The position numbers were made by a program, and so were the translations under genes. Below, piece by piece: positions 53,243 through 61,601 of a stretch of DNA of 64,000 bases (positions are counted from its first letter, which is position 1; each line of letters starts with the position of its first letter). The DNA is from JAFDVL01 sp031409955 (lineage in GTDB: Bacteria > Acidobacteriota > Blastocatellia > RBC074): NCBI GenBank assembly GCA_031409955.1, contig JANNYF010000012.1, positions 27,160-91,159 on the forward strand, written 5' to 3'. The notes under the pieces were generated by a model. That model was given only the letters and a program-made list of their open reading frames with translations. It ran no database searches and was not told where the DNA came from.

Positions 53243-55645
53243 ATGTGGAAAGACTTCAAATATGCCGTGCGAATGTTGCGCACGAAACCGACCTTCACCC
53301 TAACCGCTGTGTTGTCGCTGGCGCTCGGCATCGGCGCTTGCACCGCGATTTTCAGCATCGTGGATGCTGTGTTGCTGCGTGCGCTGCCGTACCCGGAGGC
53401 GGAGCGCATCATGCAAATCCGCGAAGTTAACGAGAAAGGCATTCGCATTCCCGTCGCTGAGCCGAACTATCAGGACGTGCGCACGCGCCAGCAGAGCCTC
53501 GCCGCCATCGCGCAATTTGCTGGCGGCGGAGTCGTCGTCACGGGGGGCAAGGAACCCGTGCGTTCCCGCGCGTTTTGGGTCAGTGGCGATTTCTTTTCAG
53601 TGTTTGGAACCAAGCCAGTCATGGGGCGCGGCTTTCTGCCGGAAGAATCGAAGTCGGGCGCGGGCGCTTATGTCGCCGTCGTCAGCCACGGATTCTGGCA
53701 ACGCGTGCTGGGCGGCAAGCCTGATTTCAGCGGCATGAAAATTAATGTGGACGGCCCGGCGTTTACGGTGATTGGCGTGATGCCGCCCGGTTTCAGTTAT
53801 CCGAAAGACGCCGACATCTGGGTGCCGCGTGAAGTCGAACCGCCGCAAGCTTCACGCACCGCACACAATTGGTCAGTCGTGGCGCGAGTGCGACCGGATG
53901 TGACGCTGGAACAAGCGCGCGCCGACCTCAACAATATTGGCGCACAACTGCGCCAGGAACACGGCAAGGGCGTTGATTTGACGGGGCTGGCAATGATCCC
54001 GCTGCAAGAATATCTGACCGACAATGTGCGCAGCGGCTTGCAATTGCTGCTCGCGGCGGTCGCCTTATTGCTACTGGTCGCGTGCGCGAACGTCGCCAAT
54101 ATGATTCTGGCAGATGCAACGACCCGCACTTCGGAATTCGCTGTGCGTGCGGCAATGGGCGCGACGCCGTGGCGGATGATGCGACAATTCATCACCGAAA
54201 ACTTGTTGCTGACGCTGCTCGCCGGAGCGATGGGAATACTGCTTTCCTTTTGGGGCTTGGATGTTTTGTTGAGTCTCAATGCCGACAATTTGCCGCGTGT
54301 GGACGAGATCGCCATCAATGGACGTGCGCTGAGCTTCACGCTGGGTCTGGCGTTTGCTGTTGCCATCGTTCTGGGCATCGTTCCGGTGGCGCGGCTTGTC
54401 TATGCTGATTTGCACACCAGCCTGAAAGAAGCGGGGCGCAGCGTGGCTTCGGGTGGGTTCAGCCAACGCATGCGTCATGCCTTGGTTGTGGCGCAAATCG
54501 CGTTGACGCTTGTGCTGTTAATTGGCGCAGGGTTGATCGGGCGCACCTTCCTGAAGCTGATGCAAACTGATCCGGGCTTCAAGCCGGAAAGTGCGGTCGT
54601 GATGACACTCACGTCGCCGACTACGTTGACGAAAGAGCAGGAACAGCGTTTACAGCAACAGAACGAAGCTTTGCTGGAAACCCTCACGCAACTGCCCGGC
54701 GCGCTTGCTGTCGGTAGTATGAGCGCCTTGCCGCTGACGGGGCGCGGGGGCAATGGCACATTCCTGAAAGACAACAACCAAGCCACAACAGGGCAGGCGG
54801 AATATCGTTTGGCGAGCGGCGGCTATTTTTCAGCGATGGGCATTCCGTTATTGCGCGGTCGTTTCTTTGCGTCGAGCGATACCGGCGCTGTGCCTGATGC
54901 AGCGGTCATCAGTCAATCGCTGGCGCAAAAATACTGGCCGAACGAAGACCCCATCGGACACACCATTCAATTCGGCAATATGGATGGCGACAAAGATTTG
55001 TTGCACATCGTCGGCATTGTGGGAGATGTCCGCGACGATGGTTTGGATCAGCCCGCGCAACCGACCGTGTACGCGCACGCGCTGCAACGTCCGCAATGGT
55101 GGCAGGTCTCGAACCAATCGTATGTTGTGCGTGCGCAAACCGATCCACAAGCCTTGATCGCCACGCTGCGCAGTACAACGCAAGCACTCAACCCGGATGC
55201 ACTGCTGCGCTTTCAAACGCTGGACGCCGTCGTGTCCGAATCGCTCAACACGCGCCGCTTCAGTCTGGTGCTCTTCGGCGTTTTTGCTGCCGTAGCATTG
55301 CTGCTGGCGGCTACAGGCGTCTACGGTGTGATGAGCTACAGCGTGACACAGCGCACGCACGAAATTGGCGTGCGGCTGGCACTGGGGGCGCAGGGGCGTG
55401 ATGTTTTGCGACTGGTCATTTGGCAGGGAATGAAATGGGCGCTGATCGGCGTCGTGCTGGGGATCGGCGGAGCCTTCGCTGCCACGCGTTTGATGGCGAC
55501 GATGGTCCATGGCGTGACGACAACTGACCCGTGGACATTCACCGGAGCGGCGATTTTATTGGCTGCGGTGGCACTGCTGGCTTGTTACCTTCCGGCGCGG
55601 CGGGCAACGAAAGTTGATCCCATGATGGCGCTACGTTGTGAGTAG
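53243..55645 (+). CDS. ADOP-family ABC-type permease (MacB/FtsX-like), copy 1
   Basis: 800 residues from the ATG at 53243 (AAGGAG upstream); the extension to 53198 is unsupported. The architecture is a duplicated MacB permease: helix at residues about 20-42 (FTLTAVLSLALGIGACTAIF), MacB periplasmic core domain to about 240, three FtsX helices near 280-400 (LLLAAVALLLLVACANVANM), then a second helix/core/FtsX set ending with LLACYLPARRATKVDPMMAL. Ten-helix duplicated permeases without a fused ATPase are the acidobacterial duplicated orphan permeases. They are thought to export or extract substrates with an ATPase encoded elsewhere; none is in this window. Confidence 0.9.
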   Translation: MWKDFKYAVRMLRTKPTFTLTAVLSLALGIGACTAIFSIVDAVLLRALPYPEAERIMQIREVNEKGIRIPVAEPNYQDVRTRQQSLAAIAQFAGGGVVVTGGKEPVRSRAFWVSGDFFSVFGTKPVMGRGFLPEESKSGAGAYVAVVSHGFWQRVLGGKPDFSGMKINVDGPAFTVIGVMPPGFSYPKDADIWVPREVEPPQASRTAHNWSVVARVRPDVTLEQARADLNNIGAQLRQEHGKGVDLTGLAMIPLQEYLTDNVRSGLQLLLAAVALLLLVACANVANMILADATTRTSEFAVRAAMGATPWRMMRQFITENLLLTLLAGAMGILLSFWGLDVLLSLNADNLPRVDEIAINGRALSFTLGLAFAVAIVLGIVPVARLVYADLHTSLKEAGRSVASGGFSQRMRHALVVAQIALTLVLLIGAGLIGRTFLKLMQTDPGFKPESAVVMTLTSPTTLTKEQEQRLQQQNEALLETLTQLPGALAVGSMSALPLTGRGGNGTFLKDNNQATTGQAEYRLASGGYFSAMGIPLLRGRFFASSDTGAVPDAAVISQSLAQKYWPNEDPIGHTIQFGNMDGDKDLLHIVGIVGDVRDDGLDQPAQPTVYAHALQRPQWWQVSNQSYVVRAQTDPQALIATLRSTTQALNPDALLRFQTLDAVVSESLNTRRFSLVLFGVFAAVALLLAATGVYGVMSYSVTQRTHEIGVRLALGAQGRDVLRLVIWQGMKWALIGVVLGIGGAFAATRLMATMVHGVTTTDPWTFTGAAILLAAVALLACYLPARRATKVDPMMALRCE

Positions 55646-55719
55646 ACGGTGGTCGGTGGTTGGTGATTGGTGGCTGGTCAGTCTTTTACCGACCGCTAAC
55701 CACCGACCACCGACCACCA
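55645..55719. repeat. GGTCGGT heptad hairpin element E5
   Basis: Left arm (55645-55679, GACGGTGGTCGGTGGTTGG onward) and right arm (55688-55719, ACCGACC and CACCGACCACC units) fold with an 8-nt loop. It occupies the gap from the stop codon of copy 1 to the ribosome binding site of copy 2 (AGGAG, 55724-55728). The unit is that of E3. Confidence 0.75.
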
Positions 55720-55733
55720 TTTCAGGAGAATCT

Positions 55734-58172
55734 ATGCAAACCCTCTTACAAGACCTGCGCTACGGCGTGCGAATGTTATGGAAGAACCCTGGTTTCACCT
55801 TGATTGTCGTCATGATCCTCGCGCTCGGTATCGGCGCGAATACGACGATTTTTAGCAATGTGGATGCGACGCTGCTCAGGCCTTTTTCATTTTCGAATCA
55901 GGAACGGCTGGTCGTGCTCTTTGAGCAAAAGCCGTCCATCGGCATCACGCAGGCAAAAATTTCGCCGGGCAATGTCATCGAGTGGCGCGCCCAGTCGCAA
56001 ACCCTGCAAGAGGTCGTCGTGATGCGTAATCGCGAATACACGCTGATGAGCGATGGACCGGCGGAACGCTACATGAGTTACGGTGTGTCAGCCGCATTCT
56101 TCGATGCGCTCGGCGTCAAGCCTTTACTGGGCCGTACCTTTCAGCCCGGCGAAGATGAAGCCGGGCGCGCGCAGGTTGCGGTGCTGCGGCACGCCTTCTG
56201 GCAAACACGCTTTGGCGGCGATCCGAATATTGTCGGTAAGCAACTCCTGCTTGATGATAAACCGTTCATCGTAATCGGCGTGATGGCGAAGAATTTTGAT
56301 TTTCCGTTTGGCGGGGGCGAGATGTGGACGCCGTTCGTCTTTGACCCGCAGATGAAGCAGGATCACAGTGGCCATTATCTGAGCGTGCTGGCGCTGCTCA
56401 AACCGGGCGTGACCGTGGCACAGGCCAATGCCGAACTCGATCAAATCTCGCAACGCATTGAGCAAAAGTATCCGAATGATGAAGCCGGACACAGCGCTTA
56501 TGCGGTCGCTGTCAATGACGAGTACACGCGCGGAGCCAAAATGTATTTGCCGATCTCAATTGGCTCAGTGATCTTCGTGCTGCTGATTGCCTGCTCGAAT
56601 GTCGCCAATCTGCTGCTGGTGCGCGCGTCGGCGCGGCAGAAAGAAATGGCCGTGCGGCTGGCGCTGGGCGCGACGCGCTGGCGGCTAATGCGCCAGTTGC
56701 TGACCGAGAGCGTGCTGCTCGCGCTTGCGGGGGGAACGCTGGGAATCTTGCTGGCGAACTGGGGCATTGAAGCCGTGATCAGAGGCGTTCCCACCGCCCT
56801 GTCGAAATACATTCCCGGCTGGAACCATCTGGGACTCAGCTACCGCGTGCTGGGGTTCACCATCTTGATCTCAGTTCTGACTGGCGTGATTTTTGGTTTA
56901 GTTCCTGCGCTGCAAGCGACCAGAACCAATCTGAATGAAACGCTCAAAGAGGGCGGCGGCAAAGGAGCATCGGACAAGGGGAGCAGAGGCGGGCCGTTCT
57001 CAATGCGCAATGTGTTGGTTGTGGCTGAGATTGCCTTGTCACTGGTTTTGTTGATTGGCGCAGGGTTGTTTGTGCGCAGCTTTATTCAGATGCTCCGCAC
57101 GGATCTGGGCGTCAAAGCCGACAATGTCATGACAATGAATGTGGCGTTGCCGCGCGACAAATATCCTGACCCGCAACAGTACCGCAATTTCTTTGGGCAG
57201 TTGATCGAACGCAGCGCCGCCCTGCCCGGCGTTACAAATGTCGGGGCTGTCCACTCCTTACCGATGAGCGGTGGTAGCGATGTCAATAGATTTCAGATCG
57301 TTGGCCAACCTGCTTTTGAGAATGGCAAAGAGCCGCACACGGATTTTCGTATCGCCACACCGGATTACTTCGCGGCCATTGGCACTGAGTTGCGCCAAGG
57401 CCGGTTATTCGCTGCGCAGGACGATGCGCAGGCACCCCGCGTGGTGTTGGCGAATGAAGCTTTTGTGGCGCGCTTTTTGAAAAGTGGGGATGCCATTGGC
57501 AAACGCATCACCATGGGCAGCGACAAAGAGAAGGCGATGGAAATCATCGGCGTCGTCACCAATGTGATGAACGAGGATTTGGATAATCTGACAGAGCCGT
57601 GCGTCTATTTGCCCTTCGCGCAAAATCCGGTTGCCCGCCTGAGTCTGGTGATTCGAGCGCCAGGTACACATACCCAGCTTGTGCCCGCCGTGCGCCGTGA
57701 ATTGACTGTGCTTGATCCGCGCTTGCCGTTGTCGGAAGTGAAAACGATGGAGCAGGTGATTGACGAACGCCGCTCGCCGCTGAAGATGATGATGTGGATG
57801 TTGGTGATCTTTGGGCTGATGGCACTGGCAATGGCGGCGGTCGGAACGTATGCAGTGATGGCTTACGCTGTGGCGCAGCGCACCCACGAAATCGGCGTAC
57901 GTGTCGCGCTCGGAGCGCAAACCAGTGACATTCTCAAACTGGTATTGCGGCGCGGTCTGTCGCTGGCCCTCGTCGGCATCGGCCTGGGATTGGCGGGAGC
58001 GTTCGCGTTGACACGGGCGTTAGCGCAACTGTTGTACGGCGTGACGGCAACCGACGCACTGACGTTTACGAGCGTCACTCTGCTGCTCGCCGCCGTCGCG
58101 GTGCTGGCTTGTTGGATACCAGCACGACGAGCCACAAAAGTAGACCCGATGATTGCGCTTCGGTGTGAATGA
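55734..58172 (+). CDS. ADOP-family ABC-type permease (MacB/FtsX-like), copy 2
   Basis: 812 residues from the ATG at 55734, whose AGGAG box follows element E5; the longer frame from 55638 translates the repeat itself and is rejected. It opens MQTLLQDLRYGVRMLWKNPG, the conserved ADOP N terminus, with the first helix at residues 21-42. The first MacB core has VKPLLGRTFQPGEDEAGRAQ and PFIVIGVMAKNFDFPFGGG. FtsX helices follow (VIFVLLIACSNVANLLLVRA). The second half repeats the set, ending VLACWIPARRATKVDPMIAL. It is likely co-transcribed with copies 1 and 3. Confidence 0.9.
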   Translation: MQTLLQDLRYGVRMLWKNPGFTLIVVMILALGIGANTTIFSNVDATLLRPFSFSNQERLVVLFEQKPSIGITQAKISPGNVIEWRAQSQTLQEVVVMRNREYTLMSDGPAERYMSYGVSAAFFDALGVKPLLGRTFQPGEDEAGRAQVAVLRHAFWQTRFGGDPNIVGKQLLLDDKPFIVIGVMAKNFDFPFGGGEMWTPFVFDPQMKQDHSGHYLSVLALLKPGVTVAQANAELDQISQRIEQKYPNDEAGHSAYAVAVNDEYTRGAKMYLPISIGSVIFVLLIACSNVANLLLVRASARQKEMAVRLALGATRWRLMRQLLTESVLLALAGGTLGILLANWGIEAVIRGVPTALSKYIPGWNHLGLSYRVLGFTILISVLTGVIFGLVPALQATRTNLNETLKEGGGKGASDKGSRGGPFSMRNVLVVAEIALSLVLLIGAGLFVRSFIQMLRTDLGVKADNVMTMNVALPRDKYPDPQQYRNFFGQLIERSAALPGVTNVGAVHSLPMSGGSDVNRFQIVGQPAFENGKEPHTDFRIATPDYFAAIGTELRQGRLFAAQDDAQAPRVVLANEAFVARFLKSGDAIGKRITMGSDKEKAMEIIGVVTNVMNEDLDNLTEPCVYLPFAQNPVARLSLVIRAPGTHTQLVPAVRRELTVLDPRLPLSEVKTMEQVIDERRSPLKMMMWMLVIFGLMALAMAAVGTYAVMAYAVAQRTHEIGVRVALGAQTSDILKLVLRRGLSLALVGIGLGLAGAFALTRALAQLLYGVTATDALTFTSVTLLLAAVAVLACWIPARRATKVDPMIALRCE

Positions 58173-58184
58173 TGAACTCGGAAC

Positions 58185-58249
58185 GAGGAAGGATGAAGGA
58201 AGGAACAAGGATCGCTTAGTGATTCATCGCTCATCAATCAGCCTTCCTC
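58185..58249. repeat. Weak inverted repeat between ADOP copies 2 and 3
   Basis: GAGGAAGG (58185-58192) and CCTTCCTC (58242-58249) are complementary, and the left flank repeats GGA/AGGA units (58187-58210). It is a poorer example of the hairpin architecture seen elsewhere in the window. Confidence 0.4.
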
Positions 58250-58268
58250 ATTTTCTTTGGGAGAATCT

Positions 58269-60677
58269 ATGCAAACCTTATTACAAGACCTGCGCTATGG
58301 GGCGCGAACGTTACGCAGAAAGCCTGGCTTCACGTTGATCGCGGTGCTGACACTGGCGCTCGGCATTGGCGCGAACACGGCGATTTTCAGCGTCGTGAAT
58401 GCGCTCGTATTTCGGTCACTGCCATTCCAGGACGCGGGGCGGCTCGTGTGGATTGCGAATGTCCATGAAGGCGGGCTGTCGGGGCAGACGACGCGCGTCA
58501 GCAATTACCAGGACTGGCGCACGCGCAATCAATCGTTTGCAGACATCGCGGCCTATTACGCGTTCTCGGATTACGAAAGCTTCAATCTGACGGGCGGCGG
58601 CGAGCCGGAGCGGTTGATGGGCTATTTCGTGACGCAGAATTTTCTGGGGCTGCTGGGCGTGCAGCCCATGCTTGGACGCGGTTTCGATGCGGATGAAAGT
58701 CGCATCAATGGGCGGAAAGCCGTGATGCTCAGCTATGGATTTTGGCAGCGGCGCTATGGCGGTGACGCGAAGATCGTTGGGCAAACGATCACGCTGAAAG
58801 ATCAAGCTACGCTGGTGGTGGGCGTCTTGCCGCCGAGCTTTGATTTTGCTTCGATGTTCACGCCGGGCGCGCGGGTAGACCTGATCGCACCGTTCCCGGT
58901 CAGCAAAGAAACTGATCGGATGGGCAATACGCTGGCCGTCATCGGCAGGCTGAAACCGAGCGTCAACATTTCACAGGCACAGGCAGAATTCGATGCACTC
59001 AATCAGCAATTGAAACAAGCGTACCCGGAACGCGGGGCGGATTTTGGCGCACGTCTGACAGGCCTACAGCAACAGATCAATGGACGCTTTCAGCGCGGCT
59101 TGTGGGTGCTGTTTGCGGCGGTCGGCTGTGTGCTGTTGATTGCCTGCGCCAATCTGTCGAATCTGATGCTGGTGCGCGCATCTTCGCGACGGAAGGAGAT
59201 TGCGTTGCGGCTCGCACTTGGTGCCACGCGTTGGCGATTGGTGCGCCAGATGCTGACCGAAAGCGTTTTGCTGGCGGCGGGTGGCGCGATAATTGGCTTG
59301 CCGTTGGCACTGTTCGCTACAGAAGCCATTGCGTCAACCACTTCGTTTAGCCTTCCGCTGCTGCAAACGATCAAGGTGGATATGACGGCGCTGCTGTTCA
59401 CACTGGCTGTCACGGTCGGCACGGGGCTGCTCTTTGGCGTGATGCCCGCGTCGCAAGCGACGGGAACGAATGTGCAGAAAGACTTGCAGGACGCGACGCG
59501 TGGCTCAAGCGAAGGCAAGCAGAGTGGACGGTTGCGCGATGTGCTGGTCGTTGCCGAAATCGCGCTGGCGTGTGTGCTGTTGATTGGCGCAGGTTTGCTA
59601 ATTCGCAGTTTCTGGCAAGTGCTGCAAACCGATCCCGGTTTTCGTGCCGAACAGACGGCAGTCTGGCGCATTGAGCCGGGGCGAAAGTATTCAACCGCTG
59701 CGCAAGTCATGGCGCTGTACACCACGCTTACCGAACGCGTCGCCGCGCTCCCTGGAGTCGTATCCGTCGGCCTGACCGATACGCTGCCGCTCGGACGCAA
59801 TCGTAGCTGGGACGTGCGCGTCAAAGGCCAGGCTCCGCGCGAAGGCGTAGACGTATTTCCGCGCATGATTGATCCCGGCTATTTCAAAACAATGAATATC
59901 GCCTTGCGCACTGGGCGCGACTTCACGAAATTCGATACCGACAAAACGGAACAGGTGATGATTCTCAGCGAAGCCCTCGCCCAACGTTTGTTTCCCGGTC
60001 AGGACGCCATCGGACGCCAAACTGTGACGGGCAACCGCGAATATCGCGTGCTCGGCGTCGTGAGCAACGTGCGGCACAGTTCGCTTGAAGCAGCAGCCGA
60101 ACCAGAAATGTATTTCCCGTTGGCACAAGCTACGCAAGGTTCCGTCGAAATGGTCGTGCGCACCACGCAGCCACCGGAAGCGATGGCTTCAGAGATTCAA
60201 CGCGCCCTACAATCCGTGGACGCGAATTTGCCTGTGCGTGACTTTCGCACGCTGGAAGGTATCGTCGCGCAATCGGTTTCGCCTCGGCGTTTTGTGATGC
60301 TGTTGCTGGGCGGATTTGCGGGGCTGGCGTTGTTGCTGGCGGCGCTGGGGATTTACGGTGTGATTTCTTTTTCCGTCGCGCAACGCACACAGGAAATCGG
60401 CATTCGCCTCGCGTTGGGCGCACAGGCCGCTGACGTGCTGAAGCTGGTGATGGGGCAGGGCGCAAAGTTGATCTTCAGCGGAGTGGCATTGGGTCTACTG
60501 ATGGCGTTCTTGTTGGCACAGGTGATGCGCAGCATGTTGTTTGGCGTGAGCGCGACCGACCCCCTGACCTTCGGTATGATTGCGCTGTTGTTGACGATAG
60601 TTGCGCTGCTGGCTTGTTATCTACCAGCCCGCCGCGCGACGAAGGTTGATCCAATGATTGCGTTGCGGTGCGAATAA
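58269..60677 (+). CDS. ADOP-family ABC-type permease (MacB/FtsX-like), copy 3
   Basis: 802 residues from the ATG at 58269 with GGGAGAA upstream. N terminus MQTLLQDLRYGARTLRRKPG is nearly the same as in copy 2, and the first helix is residues 21-42. The first core includes VQPMLGRGFDADESRINGRK. FtsX helices begin near 280 (LWVLFAAVGCVLLIACANLS) with the conserved RLALGATRWRLVRQMLTESV. The C terminus LLACYLPARRATKVDPMIAL is shared by all three copies. Cores differ much more than the N and C termini, suggesting different cargo. Confidence 0.9.
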   Translation: MQTLLQDLRYGARTLRRKPGFTLIAVLTLALGIGANTAIFSVVNALVFRSLPFQDAGRLVWIANVHEGGLSGQTTRVSNYQDWRTRNQSFADIAAYYAFSDYESFNLTGGGEPERLMGYFVTQNFLGLLGVQPMLGRGFDADESRINGRKAVMLSYGFWQRRYGGDAKIVGQTITLKDQATLVVGVLPPSFDFASMFTPGARVDLIAPFPVSKETDRMGNTLAVIGRLKPSVNISQAQAEFDALNQQLKQAYPERGADFGARLTGLQQQINGRFQRGLWVLFAAVGCVLLIACANLSNLMLVRASSRRKEIALRLALGATRWRLVRQMLTESVLLAAGGAIIGLPLALFATEAIASTTSFSLPLLQTIKVDMTALLFTLAVTVGTGLLFGVMPASQATGTNVQKDLQDATRGSSEGKQSGRLRDVLVVAEIALACVLLIGAGLLIRSFWQVLQTDPGFRAEQTAVWRIEPGRKYSTAAQVMALYTTLTERVAALPGVVSVGLTDTLPLGRNRSWDVRVKGQAPREGVDVFPRMIDPGYFKTMNIALRTGRDFTKFDTDKTEQVMILSEALAQRLFPGQDAIGRQTVTGNREYRVLGVVSNVRHSSLEAAAEPEMYFPLAQATQGSVEMVVRTTQPPEAMASEIQRALQSVDANLPVRDFRTLEGIVAQSVSPRRFVMLLLGGFAGLALLLAALGIYGVISFSVAQRTQEIGIRLALGAQAADVLKLVMGQGAKLIFSGVALGLLMAFLLAQVMRSMLFGVSATDPLTFGMIALLLTIVALLACYLPARRATKVDPMIALRCE

Positions 60678-60721
60678 TTGAAGTCTGTCACCTACTCGTG
60701 GCAGGATTCCAGGCGGATTGG

Positions 60722-60847
60722 CTATACCTGGTTTGCAGCTACGATCCGCCGGATGGCGGGTTCAAGCGCGGGCAAGTCCTCGGTGGCCGTTTTCCATTCG
60801 ACCACCAGATTCACGCCAAAGTAGTTATGGGTGAGCTTGTCACGCAT
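60722..60847 (-). pseudogene. Truncated HepT-like (DUF86) RNase toxin remnant
   Basis: Read on the minus strand, 60847 to 60722 encodes MRDKLTHNYFGVNLVVEWKT followed by ATEDLPALEPAIRRIVAANQ and a stop. This is the C-terminal third of a DUF86/HepT protein and keeps the RNase motif R-x4-H-x-Y (RDKLTHNY). The N-terminal helices expected before it are missing: the 70 bp between it and the MntA-like gene hold only a short frame ending in TGA. It lies where hepT normally follows mntA, so it is a deletion relic of that toxin. Confidence 0.7.
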
Positions 60848-60915
60848 CCCGCCATTGCCCGCCCTGGCGCTTCAGAATAAGCGTCTCGCACGGAAGCCGG
60901 AATCTGCTTCGTAAC

Positions 60916-61188
60916 TCATACTTGCACGACCTCGGCAAGAATCCGCTGGCCCAGCACCGGTTTCAGCGCCTCTTGCATGACCAGATCAACTTTGATTTCC
61001 AACAGGTCTGTCAGGTAATTCTCCAACGCGACGAATTGCAACAGGCCCGGCGGTTCATCGAAGGTTATTAACAGGTCTAGATCGCTATCCGGGCGCTCTT
61101 CGTGGCGGACATACGAGCCAAAGACACCCAATGATTTCACCCGAAATCTTTCCGCCAGTGACGGCAAGCACTGCTGAAGCTTCGCCAT
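60916..61188 (-). CDS. MntA-like minimal nucleotidyltransferase antitoxin
   Basis: 90 residues from the ATG at 61188; a GTG at 61293 would add 35 residues that do not look like the family. The signature GSYVRHEERPDSDLDLLITF is the GSx10DxD motif of MNT nucleotidyltransferases, preceded by RFRVKSLGVF as usual. In MntA-HepT modules this protein AMPylates a Tyr of the HepT RNase and so silences it. Here the HepT gene downstream is truncated, so the antitoxin is orphaned. No Shine-Dalgarno is evident, and the start remains uncertain. Confidence 0.75.
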   Translation of the reverse strand: MAKLQQCLPSLAERFRVKSLGVFGSYVRHEERPDSDLDLLITFDEPPGLLQFVALENYLTDLLEIKVDLVMQEALKPVLGQRILAEVVQV

Positions 61189-61303
61189 GATGCTGATGAG
61201 ATCAGTTTGTTTAGACAGCAATGGCTCGGTTTCGATTGGAATCGTTGGTATAACACGCGGCTCCTTGTGATTGACACGGCAATGATAAACCACGTGTCAG
61301 ACT

Positions 61304-61581
61304 TTGGCGAATTTCAATTGCCGTGCCGCTCGTGACGTGATGAATGAAGGCTGGATGAGCCGCTTGGGCTACGACCTGACGCAGCGCGTGAAAGACGCCA
61401 TCGAAGTCTTCAAGCTGAACACGAAAGACTACCCGCAATCAGCGAACGTGGGGGACAGTCTGGGCGAGGCGTATCTGGACGATGGGAAGAAGGAATTGGC
61501 ATCAAGAATTTTCAGCGTGTGGTCGAACTTGATCCGCAGAATGCAGGCGCGGTTGAGGCGCTGAAGAAACTTAGAGAGTAA
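61304..61581 (+). pseudogene. TPR-repeat gene fragment with frameshift
   Basis: The frame contains a tetratricopeptide unit, RVKDAIEVFKLNTKDYPQSA and SLGEAYLDDGKKELA. It then slips: restoring one A near 61500 gives AIKNFQRVVELDPQNAGAVE and ALKKLRE ending at TAA 61579-61581. There is no proper start or upstream domain; the similarity begins abruptly around 61350. Such a TPR tail often ends serine hydrolases of the beta-lactamase family in these bacteria, so this is probably the 3' end of a lost gene. Confidence 0.65.
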
Positions 61582-61601
61582 GAGTGAGAGCAATTAGCTG
61601 G

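Noticed and set aside
55638..55733. Extended start of ADOP copy 2
   Set aside because: The added residues translate the GGTCGGT element; the ATG at 55734 has AGGAG and the conserved N terminus.
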